A DNA stretch of 64,000 bases from Heyndrickxia sp050281185 (GCF_050281185.1 NZ_JBNNWS010000013.1:1-64000); one strand, 5' to 3'; positions 42,964 to 52,514 are shown, numbered from the stretch's first letter. The notes: generated from the sequence alone by a model not told the origin. Program-made: numbers and translations.

Positions 42964-43254
42964 ATGTTAAGATTAGATCTTCAATTTTTCGCATCTAAAA
43001 AGGGAGTAGGTTCTACAAAGAACGGTCGTGACTCTATTTCAAAACGTCTTGGCGCTAAGCGTGCGGATGGTCAATTAGTAACTGGTGGATCCATTCTTTA
43101 CCGTCAACGCGGTACTAAAATCTATCCAGGTGAAAACGTTGGCCGTGGCGGAGACGATACTTTATACGCAAAAGTTGACGGAATCGTACGTTTTGAACGT
43201 ATGGGCCGTGACAAGAAAAAAGTTAGCGTATATCCTGTAGCACAAGAAGCTTAA
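42964..43254 (+). CDS. rpmA: 50S ribosomal protein L27 with cleavable N-terminal extension
   Basis: 96 residues. The N-terminus reads MLRLDLQFFA before SKKGVGSTKNGRDS; the segment up to FFA is the extension that Prp removes so that the mature tail can reach the peptidyl transferase centre. ATG 42964 is 8 bp after GTAGGAGG; a GTG at 42955 overlaps the site and would give a non-family start. A terminator follows. Confidence 0.98.
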   Translation: MLRLDLQFFASKKGVGSTKNGRDSISKRLGAKRADGQLVTGGSILYRQRGTKIYPGENVGRGGDDTLYAKVDGIVRFERMGRDKKKVSVYPVAQEA

Positions 43255-43268
43255 TTAATTTGACGATT

Positions 43269-43308
43269 AAAAACTCTAATCGAATAATCGGTTAGAGTTT
43301 TTTTTTTT
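43269..43308 (+). terminator. Terminator of the rplU-prp-rpmA operon
   Basis: AAACTCTAATCG / CGGTTAGAGTTT stem, loop AATAAT, followed by a T9 run. Confidence 0.88.
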
Positions 43309-43383
43309 AGGAAATGCATAAAATACCCACTTTTGATATACTAGCAAAGAACGATTAAGAAATGAAATAGGGGAGTCAATTAA

Positions 43384-43917
43384 ATGGAAAACTGGACGAT
43401 TGTTGAGGTGCTTCGACACGCACGTCATGATTGGATGAATAAGCTTCAATTAATAAAAGGGAATATTGCATTGGAGAAATTAGACAATGTAGAAAGAATT
43501 ATGGATGATATAATTTTAGAAGCACAGCAAGAGTCTAGACTATCAAATTTAAAGCTCCCGCGATTTGCTGAAATCCTTCTTACGTTTAATTGGGAATCAC
43601 ATCCTTTTCAAATTGAGTATGAAATACTAGATGAAAATGGTGGATTGACAGTTGAGGATCATATGTTATCAACTTGGATTCAATCATTTTTTCATGTCCT
43701 AGAGGAAATCGTTATTCCATATCAAGAAAACAATTTATTCCTTTCTTTTGAACGTTTTCATGAGAATACGCGTTTCGATTTTGAATTTAATGGAACAATA
43801 AAAGAACAGGAGCAGCAAAAATTACAAAAGTGGTTTAAGGATCAAGTAAACGTTGTGAAAAATGTAAATATAAGAGAAATAAGTCTATCTCATTTTTCTG
43901 TCGAATTTCTTTTATAA
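43384..43917 (+). CDS. spo0B: Sporulation initiation phosphotransferase Spo0B
   Basis: 177 residues, relaying phosphate from Spo0F to Spo0A. The phosphorylated histidine is His15 in the family block RHARHDWMNKLQLIKGN (His30 in B. subtilis, whose N-terminus is longer). A four-helix-bundle dimer domain precedes a degenerate ATPase-like C-terminal domain. ATG 43384 follows AGGGGAG. It precedes obg, as is typical. Confidence 0.93.
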   Translation: MENWTIVEVLRHARHDWMNKLQLIKGNIALEKLDNVERIMDDIILEAQQESRLSNLKLPRFAEILLTFNWESHPFQIEYEILDENGGLTVEDHMLSTWIQSFFHVLEEIVIPYQENNLFLSFERFHENTRFDFEFNGTIKEQEQQKLQKWFKDQVNVVKNVNIREISLSHFSVEFLL

Positions 43918-43998
43918 TTTTACGTGAAATAGATTTTATTGAATACTCATTAATGCTACATAAGTATGATTATTACAAAATATAAAGGTGGTACTTCT

Positions 43999-45291
43999 AT
44001 GTTTGTCGATCAAGTGAAAATTTTCGTTAAAGGTGGCGATGGAGGAAACGGGATGGTCGCCTTTCGCCGAGAAAAATATGTACCAAAGGGTGGACCTGCT
44101 GGTGGTGATGGTGGCAGAGGCGCTAATGTCATTTTTGTCGTGGAAGAGGGCTTAAGGACATTAATGGATTTTCGTTACCAGAGACACTTTAAAGCGAAAC
44201 GTGGAGAACATGGGATGTCAAAAGGGCAGCATGGTCGAGGAGCTGAAGATATGATTGTAAAGGTTCCTCCTGGTACAGTGGTAATTGATGATGATACGAA
44301 AGAAATTATTGCTGATTTAACTGAACACGGTCAACAAACGGTTGTCGCTAAAGGTGGACGTGGTGGGCGTGGTAATATTCGATTTGCTACTCCAGCTAAT
44401 CCTGCTCCAGAAATTGCTGAAAATGGTGAGCCAGGTCAAGAACGTTATATCGTCCTTGAATTAAAAGTACTAGCAGATGTTGGATTAGTAGGCTTCCCAA
44501 GTGTCGGAAAATCTACGCTTCTTTCTATCGTTTCTGCTGCAAAACCTAAGATTGCAGATTATCATTTTACTACAATTGTACCAAATTTAGGGGTTGTAGA
44601 AGCCGAAGATGGACGCAGCTTTGTAATGGCTGATTTACCCGGCCTAATTGAAGGGGCCCATCAAGGTGTCGGACTTGGTCATCAATTTTTACGCCATATA
44701 GAGAGAACCAGAGTTATCGTTCATGTTATTGATATGTCCGGACTTGAAGGCAGAGACCCTTATCAGGATTATTTAACGATCAATCAGGAACTAAAAGAAT
44801 ATAATTTGCGGCTAATGGAAAGACCGATGATTATTGTAGCGAATAAAATGGACATGCCTGATTCGGAAGAGAATCTTGCAAAATTTAAAGAACAACTGAA
44901 AGAGGATCACCCGGTATTTCCAATTTCCGCAATAAGCAGGAAGGGTTTACGTGATTTATTGTTCACCATTGCTGATTTATTAGAAACAACTCCAGAATTT
45001 ACTCTAAACGAACCTGTAGAAGAAGAAAAGGAAATAAAACGAGTTGTATATAAGCATGAAAAACAAGAACCCGATTTTGATATCACAAGGGAGCCTGATG
45101 GCAGCTTTGTTGTAACCGGTGAAAATTTGGAAAAATTATTTAAAATGACAAACTTCACTCGTGATGAATCGATTAGACGTTTTGCACGACAATTGAGATC
45201 AATGGGGATTGATGAGGCACTTAGACAGCGTGGGGCGACTAATGGAGACATTGTAAAAATCATGGAATACGAATTTGAATTTGTTGAATAA
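43999..45291 (+). CDS. obg: Obg GTPase
   Basis: Essential GTPase of 430 residues for 50S maturation, the general stress response and sporulation. N-terminal glycine-rich Obg fold (about 1-158, VKGGDGGNGMVAFRRE), a G domain with G1 GFPSVGKST, G3 DLPGLI and G4 NKMD, and a C-terminal OCT domain (about 350-425). I chose ATG 43999 after AAAGGTGG; the frame is open to 43966 without a better site. Confidence 0.97.
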   Translation: MFVDQVKIFVKGGDGGNGMVAFRREKYVPKGGPAGGDGGRGANVIFVVEEGLRTLMDFRYQRHFKAKRGEHGMSKGQHGRGAEDMIVKVPPGTVVIDDDTKEIIADLTEHGQQTVVAKGGRGGRGNIRFATPANPAPEIAENGEPGQERYIVLELKVLADVGLVGFPSVGKSTLLSIVSAAKPKIADYHFTTIVPNLGVVEAEDGRSFVMADLPGLIEGAHQGVGLGHQFLRHIERTRVIVHVIDMSGLEGRDPYQDYLTINQELKEYNLRLMERPMIIVANKMDMPDSEENLAKFKEQLKEDHPVFPISAISRKGLRDLLFTIADLLETTPEFTLNEPVEEEKEIKRVVYKHEKQEPDFDITREPDGSFVVTGENLEKLFKMTNFTRDESIRRFARQLRSMGIDEALRQRGATNGDIVKIMEYEFEFVE

Positions 45292-45459
45292 GTAGAATTT
45301 CCTAAGAAAACGTTAAAAAGCAATTGTGAAGTTTGGAAGTTTAAGATGAAAATAAGCCTCCTCCATTTCCAATTGCTTTACTTTTACTTTTCTACTATAA
45401 AAAAACAGTAAGAATTAAAAAATGCAGGGCTTCTTATTTTTGTATAGGAGGAAAGCTCA

Positions 45460-45915
45460 TTGGGGAAAAAAGAGAAGGATTATAAATTTATTTTAGTACG
45501 AGAAGATGTATTGCCTGAAGCAATGAAAAAAACGTTAGAACTAAAAGAGCTTCTTGAACGTGGGAAAGCGGAGTCAGTTGCAGATGCTGCGCAAATTGTT
45601 GATCTTAGCCGGAGTGCATTTTACAAATATCGTGACACCGTTTTTCCTTTTCATACAATTGTAAAAGAAAGAATCATTACCTTATTTTTTCATTTAGAAG
45701 ATCGTTCAGGTACTCTTCATGAGCTGTTAGGGATTATTGCTAATCATTCTTGTAATGTATTAACGATACATCAAACAATCCCTATCCAAGGGCGTGCCAA
45801 TGTAACCATCTCACTAGAAGTAACAGATATTACTATTGATCTTGATGATTTGCTTTCTAAACTACGTCGATTGGACTTTATTGATAAAGTTGAAATTCTA
45901 GGTTCGGGAGCATAA
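45460..45915 (+). CDS. pheB: ACT domain-containing protein PheB
   Basis: 151 residues: an N-terminal HTH-like helical segment (about 40-65, LSRSAFYKYRDTVFPF) and a C-terminal ACT domain (about 70-148, TLHELLGIIANHSCNVLTIHQ). Usually annotated as a chorismate mutase-like or phenylalanine regulatory protein, though its activity is unproven. The start is TTG 45460 with AGGAGGAAAG upstream. It is 32 bp upstream of pheA. Confidence 0.9.
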   Translation: MGKKEKDYKFILVREDVLPEAMKKTLELKELLERGKAESVADAAQIVDLSRSAFYKYRDTVFPFHTIVKERIITLFFHLEDRSGTLHELLGIIANHSCNVLTIHQTIPIQGRANVTISLEVTDITIDLDDLLSKLRRLDFIDKVEILGSGA

Positions 45916-45947
45916 AGATATGAAAATTATGGGGGAGAGGAAAAAAG

Positions 45948-46799
45948 ATGAGAGCAGGGTATTTAGGTCCGAAAGCAACTTTTACTGATATTGCCGTTCA
46001 AAATGCTTTTCCGGATGCAGATCGAATCGCCTATACAACGATACCAGATTGCTTAAAGGCTGTTAATTGTAAGGAAGTCGATATTGCGATTGTCCCGTTT
46101 GAAAACGCATTAGAAGGATCTGTTCATTTAACCATTGATTACTTATTTCATGAAACAAACCCGCCGATACGTGCAGAAATTATTGTACCGATCCAGCAGC
46201 ATTTAATGGTGCATCCAACACAAGTGAATAACTGGAATGAAGTAGAAAGAATATTGTCACACCCACATGCACTTGCCCAATGTCATAAATTCTTGCATCA
46301 TCAATTTCGAGGCGTAACATTGGAACAAATGACCTCAACTGCTGCAGCTGCAAAATACATAAGCGAACATCCGGAATTAAAAATAGCAGCAATTGCAAAT
46401 GAATTAGCTGCAGAAAAATACAATCTTCAAATTGTAAAAGAAAATATACATGATTATGATTTTAATCACACACGTTTTATTGTACTGGCACACAATGACA
46501 CAGTAGTATTGCCAAAACTTGCTGCTGAATATCAGAAAACGACGATTATGGTTACTCTCCCTTCTGATCGGGCAGGGGCATTACATCAAGTATTATCAGC
46601 CTTTGCATGGAGACAGATCAATTTAAGTAAAATTGAATCTAGACCGTTGAAAACGGGTTTAGGTCATTATTTTTTTATGATTGATATAAACGAATCGATT
46701 GAAGACGATTTAGTTAAAAATGCATTAGCTGAAATCGAATCTCTCGGGTGTAACGTAAGGATACTAGGAAGCTATTCTTCCTATAATGTAAAACAATAA
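45948..46799 (+). CDS. pheA: Prephenate dehydratase
   Basis: Converts prephenate to phenylpyruvate in phenylalanine synthesis. 283 residues: periplasmic-binding-like catalytic domain (about 1-180) with the NHTRF active-site motif near the end, and a C-terminal ACT domain (about 197-275, RAGALHQVLSAFAWRQINLSKIESRP) that binds Phe for feedback inhibition. No chorismate mutase domain is present, as usual in Bacillus. ATG 45948 follows GGGGGAGAGG. Confidence 0.95.
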   Translation: MRAGYLGPKATFTDIAVQNAFPDADRIAYTTIPDCLKAVNCKEVDIAIVPFENALEGSVHLTIDYLFHETNPPIRAEIIVPIQQHLMVHPTQVNNWNEVERILSHPHALAQCHKFLHHQFRGVTLEQMTSTAAAAKYISEHPELKIAAIANELAAEKYNLQIVKENIHDYDFNHTRFIVLAHNDTVVLPKLAAEYQKTTIMVTLPSDRAGALHQVLSAFAWRQINLSKIESRPLKTGLGHYFFMIDINESIEDDLVKNALAEIESLGCNVRILGSYSSYNVKQ

Positions 46800-46904
46800 A
46801 GGTGCCCATTTGTGTCTTGATAAACATTTAATATTAACATATTGGATTAATGGGAATCTCCCAATATATTGAAGTTTGTTGTCTGACACTTTGCGGGGTC
46901 TCCA

Positions 46905-47450
46905 TTATTCATTTGTATCTATTAAAAAACCAGCCTTTTTTAAATTTGCTTCAACGTCTAATAGCTGTTGTTCTTTCTTAGCGACGATTGTGTGGAGATG
47001 AACGCCTTGAGTGAGATTTGATAAATAAACAGCTTTTGTAGATTGAATTTTTTCGATGAATTGCTTTACTTCACTGCGATTAGAAACCATTATTGATGCG
47101 GTCAAATCGCCATAAACAGGGTGTTCTATTTTTACATCCTTTACTGTCACTCCGTGGTCGACGATAAGATTAAGTTCATTTTCTACTTGATCTGGACTAT
47201 GAAAGCAAGCAACTGTTTTTTCAAATGTATCGGTTGTTGCTGCATGTTGGAGGTATAAATAGCCTTGGCTTGTTGCAACAATCGGTTCATTTTTCGCTTT
47301 TAAAAGGGTAATGTCATTTACAATTACTTGTCGACTGACATTTGCACGATTCGCTAAGTCGCCTCCAGTTATTGGCTCTTTACTTTCTTTTAATATATTT
47401 AATAGGAATTCACGTCTATCCTTGCCTAGTAATTTTCTTTCTTCTGCCAC
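46905..47450 (-). CDS. niaR: Niacin-responsive transcription repressor NiaR (YrxA)
   Basis: 181 residues: an N-terminal HTH_11 winged helix (KESKEPITGGDLANRANVSRQVIVNDITLLK) and a C-terminal 3H domain (IEHPVYGDLTASIMVSNR...LTQGVHLHT) with conserved histidines that bind a metal and nicotinic acid. Known in B. subtilis to repress nadBCA and nifS when niacin is available. I place the start at GTG 47450 with AAGGGAG 8 bp upstream; the frame is open to an ATG at 47495 with no site. A palindrome in the nifS-nadB gap is its probable target. Confidence 0.93.
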   Translation of the reverse strand: MAEERKLLGKDRREFLLNILKESKEPITGGDLANRANVSRQVIVNDITLLKAKNEPIVATSQGYLYLQHAATTDTFEKTVACFHSPDQVENELNLIVDHGVTVKDVKIEHPVYGDLTASIMVSNRSEVKQFIEKIQSTKAVYLSNLTQGVHLHTIVAKKEQQLLDVEANLKKAGFLIDTNE

Positions 47451-47678
47451 TACATAAACTCCCTTCAGCATTCTTTTATATACGGATTCTATCATAAAGT
47501 CAGTTATGAACCAACTATTCAGTTAAACCTTGTTGCTTTTCAATCGAAAATCTAAATACACCATCCTGCTACTGCTACTATAGATTTGACGACATTTTAC
47601 GAAAAGATGCCCCTAATCTTAAGCTTATTAAGTTTTTAGCTATAGTAAAAAAAGCACCAATATATACGAAAACTGCCA

Positions 47679-48806
47679 TCAGTAATTTGTTAAATTGTTT
47701 AGAAAAGCTGCTAGTGCTTTCAAATCTGTTGTAGTTGTATTTTTCCCCATGGAAATCCTAATAAATTCTTTTGCTTTGTTATAAGGTATTCCTAGTGCAT
47801 TCATCGTATTGGATGGCTTCTGTTGTCCTACATGACATGCACTTCCAGTTGAAATAGCAAATCCATTCCGATTACATTCAAGCATAACATACTGTCCTTC
47901 TATCCCATTTAAACCTAATCCAATAATATGCGGTAATTGTTTCTGTAAGTCAAAAGATTGATAGATAGTAAATTTATCTTGTTTTAAAGCTAACTCATCT
48001 AAAAATATTTTTCGAAGAGTAGAATAATGTTCTAATTGATTTCCGTGCTGAGACTCCTTTTTAGCTGCAGTAACGAAAGAAGCAATTCCAGGTAGATTAA
48101 TAGTACCGCCTCGAAAGCCTTGTTCATGATGAAAGCCTGGAAAAACGGGATTTACATAGACAGACGGATTTATATAAACGGCTCCCACCCCTTTAGGACC
48201 ATAAATTTTATGACTGGAGACCGTTAAACAATCAATATAGGGAATGATGGATGTTAATTCCAATTTCCCAAACGATTGAACACAATCACAATGGAATAAT
48301 ATTCCTCTATCTTGAACTAAGTTTGCAATTTCTCTGATCGGTTGGATCGTCCCAATTTCAGAATTTACATGCTGTACACTTACTAAAATTGTATCTTCCC
48401 TGATGTTTTTTTGTAATAATTCTAGGTCAACTATTCCATCTTGATTAAAAGCAATTTCACTAATTTCAAAGCCGTTATCCATAAGATATTTCATCGCAGA
48501 ATGAACTGAAGAATGCTCTCCCATTGAAGTAATAATATGCTTCCCATGATGTTCCTGCGTTTTTGCTAAAGAGATGATACTGAGAAGATTACTCTCTGTC
48601 CCTCCTGAAGTAAAATAAATGCTTGCCATTGGCACAGTTAATATGTCTGCAAGCTCATTTCGGCATAATTGTAAAATATTTTCAGCTTTCGTTCCGATAT
48701 CATGTAAGCTGTTCGTATTCCCATAAGCTTGTGTAGACAACTGATAATAAACTTCCAATGCCTCATGGTCAATTGGTGTTGTAGCAGAATAATCAAAGTA
48801 GATCAT
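47679..48806 (-). CDS. nifS: Cysteine desulfurase NifS (for NadA cluster assembly)
   Basis: PLP enzyme of 375 residues that transfers sulfur from cysteine. PLP lysine Lys200 in SSHKIYGPKG and the persulfide cysteine Cys324 in STGSACHVGQQ. Divergent from nadBCA; in B. subtilis this NifS supplies sulfur for the NadA [4Fe-4S] cluster. On the minus strand AAAGGAGGC precedes ATG 48806. TTGACA within the shared operator could be its -35 box. Confidence 0.94.
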   Translation of the reverse strand: MIYFDYSATTPIDHEALEVYYQLSTQAYGNTNSLHDIGTKAENILQLCRNELADILTVPMASIYFTSGGTESNLLSIISLAKTQEHHGKHIITSMGEHSSVHSAMKYLMDNGFEISEIAFNQDGIVDLELLQKNIREDTILVSVQHVNSEIGTIQPIREIANLVQDRGILFHCDCVQSFGKLELTSIIPYIDCLTVSSHKIYGPKGVGAVYINPSVYVNPVFPGFHHEQGFRGGTINLPGIASFVTAAKKESQHGNQLEHYSTLRKIFLDELALKQDKFTIYQSFDLQKQLPHIIGLGLNGIEGQYVMLECNRNGFAISTGSACHVGQQKPSNTMNALGIPYNKAKEFIRISMGKNTTTTDLKALAAFLNNLTNY

Positions 48807-48860
48807 TAATTTGTGCCTCCTTTAAAAACCACTTGCCTTAATAATAATTTTATGTAAATA

Positions 48861-48879
48861 TAGGTGTCAAGACACCTGT
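48861..48879. promoter_or_regulatory. Putative NiaR operator between nifS and nadB
   Basis: The core AGGTGTCAAGACACCT (48862-48877) is palindromic (AGGTGTC / GACACCT). On the minus strand it contains TTGACA, a likely nifS -35 box; on the + strand it lies just after a possible nadB -10 region (TAAATA at 48855, -35 TTGCCT at 48833). A repressor here would block both divergent promoters. Confidence 0.7.
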
Positions 48880-48902
48880 TAAAACAAAAGAGGGGTAATT
48901 TT

Positions 48903-50486
48903 ATGGAAAATGCAGATGTAATTATTATTGGTAGTGGCATTGCAGCTATGCAGCTTGCTCAAAATTTATCTTCGTCCTTTTTTGTGAGACTTATCACAAA
49001 GTCAACATTAAAAAATAGTAATTCCTATATAGCACAGGGAGGAATTGCGGCATCGGTTTCTAATGATGACGACTATCTTCTCCATTTCCAAGACACAATC
49101 GAAGCGGGGAGAAATTTTCATAATGAAAAGAAAGTATTGGAATTAGTGAAGGAAGCCCCAAACATTATTAATCAGTTAATTGAGTCGGGTATCCAGTTTG
49201 ATGTGGATACAAATGGAAATATTTGTTTAGGGAAAGAAGGTGCACACAGTCGTAATCGAATTTTACATTGTGGAGGAGATGCAACTGGGAAACATATTAT
49301 GGAGCATTTTCTTAATTCAGTTCCAAAAAATATAAGCATATCAGAAAATGAATTCGTTTTTGAGTTAATCATACATCCAAAGCTTAAAACATGTGTGGGG
49401 GTAAAAACGAAAAATGTAGCTGGTGATACAAAAATCTATATGGCTTCTCATATCGTACTTGCGGTAGGTGGAGTAGGAGGGCTATACACATATACCTCAA
49501 ATGACACTTCTATTGCTGGAGATGGGATTGCACTTGCATATTTAGCAGGTGCGGAATTAACCGATTTGGAATTTATTCAATTCCACCCAACACTACTAAG
49601 TATTAATGGAAAAACATGTGGACTTATTTCTGAGGCAGTGAGAGGCATGGGAGCCGTTTTAATGAATGATTCAAATGAAGCGTTTATGGATGGTAAGCAT
49701 CATTTAAAAGACCTAGCTCCAAGACATATAGTTGCACAAGAAATTTTCAATCAAAGATCAATGGGGCGTGAAGTATTTTTAGATATTAGTATGATCGAAG
49801 ATTTTAAGGGGAAATTTCCTACCATTTCGACCATTTGTGAACAGTACAACATTGACATTTCAAACGGTAAAATCCCTGTAGCTCCTGGCTGCCATTTTTT
49901 TATGGGTGGAGTCGTTATTGACGGGGTAGGCAGAACAACGGTTGATCGGTTATATTCAATCGGAGAAACAGCTTGGAGTGGTGTTCATGGTGCCAATCGT
50001 TTAGCAAGCAATTCCTTATTAGAGGGTCTTTATTATGGGAAAAAATTAGCAGAATACCTAAATAAGCAAAAGCGTGAAGCTATAAACGGAAACAATATTA
50101 TAACTTACGTCCAAGAATATAAAATAGAAGATTTGTTCCTGCCAAATAAATGTGATATTCAACAAAAAATGATGAAAAATGCAGGGATTATCCGTAATAG
50201 ATTACAACTCTTACAATTACGAAAATGGCTGGGAAAATATGATATTGAAGGTCTCAATCTAAATAACCTAACCACTCATGACATTCAAATTATTTTTATG
50301 TTGATTGCTTCAAAATTAATTACTCACGCTGCCCTTATAAGAACAGAGAGCCGCGGAGGTCATATTAGAGAAGATTTCCCATTAGAAAATACTAGCTGGG
50401 GAATGAAACATATTTTTCATACCAATAAATTCACCGAAGTTAGGAGGGTTCATCATGAATGTAATCAAATTAAGGTCAATGCTTAA
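48903..50486 (+). CDS. nadB: L-aspartate oxidase
   Basis: FAD enzyme oxidising L-aspartate to iminoaspartate, the first step of de novo NAD synthesis. 527 residues with the FAD dinucleotide motif IIGSGIAAM near the N-terminus, the substrate loop SYIAQGGIAAS, EFIQFHPT, and the conserved GANRLASNSLLEGL. ATG 48903 has AGAGGGG 7 bp upstream; the frame is open to 48864, which lies within the operator. Its 3' end overlaps nadC by 32 bp. Confidence 0.95.
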   Translation: MENADVIIIGSGIAAMQLAQNLSSSFFVRLITKSTLKNSNSYIAQGGIAASVSNDDDYLLHFQDTIEAGRNFHNEKKVLELVKEAPNIINQLIESGIQFDVDTNGNICLGKEGAHSRNRILHCGGDATGKHIMEHFLNSVPKNISISENEFVFELIIHPKLKTCVGVKTKNVAGDTKIYMASHIVLAVGGVGGLYTYTSNDTSIAGDGIALAYLAGAELTDLEFIQFHPTLLSINGKTCGLISEAVRGMGAVLMNDSNEAFMDGKHHLKDLAPRHIVAQEIFNQRSMGREVFLDISMIEDFKGKFPTISTICEQYNIDISNGKIPVAPGCHFFMGGVVIDGVGRTTVDRLYSIGETAWSGVHGANRLASNSLLEGLYYGKKLAEYLNKQKREAINGNNIITYVQEYKIEDLFLPNKCDIQQKMMKNAGIIRNRLQLLQLRKWLGKYDIEGLNLNNLTTHDIQIIFMLIASKLITHAALIRTESRGGHIREDFPLENTSWGMKHIFHTNKFTEVRRVHHECNQIKVNA

Positions 50487-51294
50487 TGAATTTTATAATG
50501 AGGATATTGGTGATTGTGATCTAACAAGTGAAAGTATATTTACTATACATGAAATAGGTGAATTGACCTTTATTGCTAAACAAACAGGAATCTTCTGTGG
50601 AGGAGTAGTCATCAAAGAGGGGTTTAAAGTGGTAGATTCAGATGTTTCTGTATCGATGAGAATACAGGATGGCGACCGAGTAAAAGTTGGGGATATTCTA
50701 GCAGTTGCAAAAGGCAGAGTCCAAAGCTTATTAAAAAGCGAGAGAGTCATATTAAACCTTGTCCAAAGAATGAGCGGAATTGCAACGTTAACTGCTGAAG
50801 CTATATTACGGATAAATGGAACAAATGCAAAAATCTGCGATACAAGAAAGACGATGCCAGGGATTCGAATGCTAGATAAGTATGCAGTTGCAGCTGGGGG
50901 TGGAGTCAATCATCGGAAAGGCCTATATGATGCTGTCATGATAAAAGATAATCATATCTCTTTCGCAGGATCAATTGCTAATGCCATTCAGAAAGTGAGA
51001 GAGAAAGTAGGTCACATAGTTAAAGTTGAGGTGGAAATTGAATCAAAAGAACAATTAATTGAGGCGATAGAGCATAATGCAGATATTATTATGTTCGATA
51101 ATTGCGTTCCTGAGCAAATTCAAAACTGGCTTCCTTTAGTACCTAGTTGGATTGCTAGTGAAGCATCCGGAAATATAACTTTAGATAATTTACGTGCGTA
51201 TGCTGAGACAGGAATTCAATATATTTCATTGGGTTGTTTAACACATTCAGTTAAAGCCTTTGACATTAGTGCAAGGGTAAAAATAAATAGTTAG
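50455..51294 (+). CDS. nadC: Nicotinate-nucleotide pyrophosphorylase (quinolinate phosphoribosyltransferase)
   Basis: Converts quinolinate and PRPP to nicotinate mononucleotide. 279 residues with CDTRKTMPGIRMLDKYAV (PRPP/quinolinate binding), GGGVNHRKGLYDAVMIKDNH and the VEIE / IMFDN barrel strands. ATG 50455 follows TTAGGAGGG, inside the last 32 bp of nadB, so translation is coupled. Confidence 0.95.
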   Translation: MNVIKLRSMLNEFYNEDIGDCDLTSESIFTIHEIGELTFIAKQTGIFCGGVVIKEGFKVVDSDVSVSMRIQDGDRVKVGDILAVAKGRVQSLLKSERVILNLVQRMSGIATLTAEAILRINGTNAKICDTRKTMPGIRMLDKYAVAAGGGVNHRKGLYDAVMIKDNHISFAGSIANAIQKVREKVGHIVKVEVEIESKEQLIEAIEHNADIIMFDNCVPEQIQNWLPLVPSWIASEASGNITLDNLRAYAETGIQYISLGCLTHSVKAFDISARVKINS

Positions 51295-51315
51295 GTCCGA
51301 TGGGAGGATTTTAGA

Positions 51316-52425
51316 ATGTCATTATTAAATGTAATTAAGGAAAAGTCGAACATGATGATGCCTGAGCATTATAAAAAAATGGATAGAAGGGAGATGGAGG
51401 AAAGGGTCAAAGAAATTAAAGAATTATTAGGAAAGAAGTTATTCATCCCTGGTCACCATTATCAAAAAGATGAGGTTATTCAATTTGCTGATACATCGGG
51501 TGATTCTCTCCAACTTGCACAGGTGTCAGCATTAAATAAAGAGGCTAAATATATTGTTTTTTGTGGTGTACATTTTATGGCTGAAACCGCAGATATATTA
51601 ACAAGCTCTAAACAACAAGTGTTTCTGCCTGATATGCGAGCAGGTTGCTCCATGGCCGATATGGCAAATATTCATCAAACAGAAAGAGCTTGGGATAAGC
51701 TCCAATCTCTATTTGGAGATACGATCCTGCCATTGACATATGTAAATTCTACTGCAGCTATTAAAGCTTTTGTTGGAAAAAATAATGGAGCAACTGTCAC
51801 CTCTTCCAATGCCCATACGATGGTTAAGTGGGCACTTAAACAAAAGCAAAGAATATTATTTCTTCCAGATCAGCACCTTGGAAGGAATACCGCTTTTGAT
51901 ATTGGAATACATTTATCTGAAATGGCTGTATGGGATCCAAATAAAAATGAGTTAATCAGTGAAGGGAAATTGGAAGATATTAAAGTAATTCTATGGAAAG
52001 GGCACTGTTCTGTCCATGAAAATTTTACTGTTCAAAATATAAAAGACATTCGTGAAAAGCATCCAAATATGAAAATAATCGTTCATCCTGAATGCCGAAG
52101 AGAAGTTGTTTCATTATCAGATGATAATGGGTCCACAAAGTATATTATCGATACTATAAAAAATGCTAAGTCTGGTAGCGAATGGGCAATTGGAACTGAA
52201 ATGAATCTAGTAAATCGGCTTATTCAGCAGCATAGAGATAAACATATTATTTCATTAAATCCTCATATGTGCCCATGTTTAACAATGAACAGAATTGATC
52301 TTCAACACTTATTATGGAATTTAGAATGTATTATTGAAGGTCATCCTATTAATCGGATACAAGTAGACGGCGAAACAGCTGGTTACGCAATATTGGCACT
52401 AAATCGTATGTTGAAATTAGCATGA
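51316..52425 (+). CDS. nadA: Quinolinate synthase A
   Basis: Condenses iminoaspartate with dihydroxyacetone phosphate to quinolinate using an oxygen-sensitive [4Fe-4S] cluster. 369 residues. Cysteines corresponding to the B. subtilis ligands are Cys111, Cys231 and the C-P-C pair Cys319/Cys321 in HMCPCLTMN. PGHHYQKDEVIQFAD is the substrate block. ATG 51316 has GGGAGG upstream. It closes the nadBCA operon; 52426-52604 holds a hairpin GCCTTCTCCTTTACGAGAAGGC with a T run that likely terminates it. Confidence 0.95.
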   Translation: MSLLNVIKEKSNMMMPEHYKKMDRREMEERVKEIKELLGKKLFIPGHHYQKDEVIQFADTSGDSLQLAQVSALNKEAKYIVFCGVHFMAETADILTSSKQQVFLPDMRAGCSMADMANIHQTERAWDKLQSLFGDTILPLTYVNSTAAIKAFVGKNNGATVTSSNAHTMVKWALKQKQRILFLPDQHLGRNTAFDIGIHLSEMAVWDPNKNELISEGKLEDIKVILWKGHCSVHENFTVQNIKDIREKHPNMKIIVHPECRREVVSLSDDNGSTKYIIDTIKNAKSGSEWAIGTEMNLVNRLIQQHRDKHIISLNPHMCPCLTMNRIDLQHLLWNLECIIEGHPINRIQVDGETAGYAILALNRMLKLA

Positions 52426-52480
52426 TGTTTTGGGATTATGAAAAATGTCTCCCTTAAAGCACAATCAATAAATATTATAT

Positions 52481-52514
52481 TGCCTTCTCCTTTACGAGAA
52501 GGCATATTTTTTTA
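52481..52514 (+). terminator. Terminator of nadBCA
   Basis: GCCTTCTC / GAGAAGGC stem with a short loop, followed by ATATTTTTTTATAA. Confidence 0.75.

Noticed and set aside
46839..46867. ATATTGG / CCAATAT inverted repeat between convergent pheA and niaR as a terminator
   Set aside because: Only 7 bp of A/T-rich pairing with a 15-nt loop and no T run; too weak to call.
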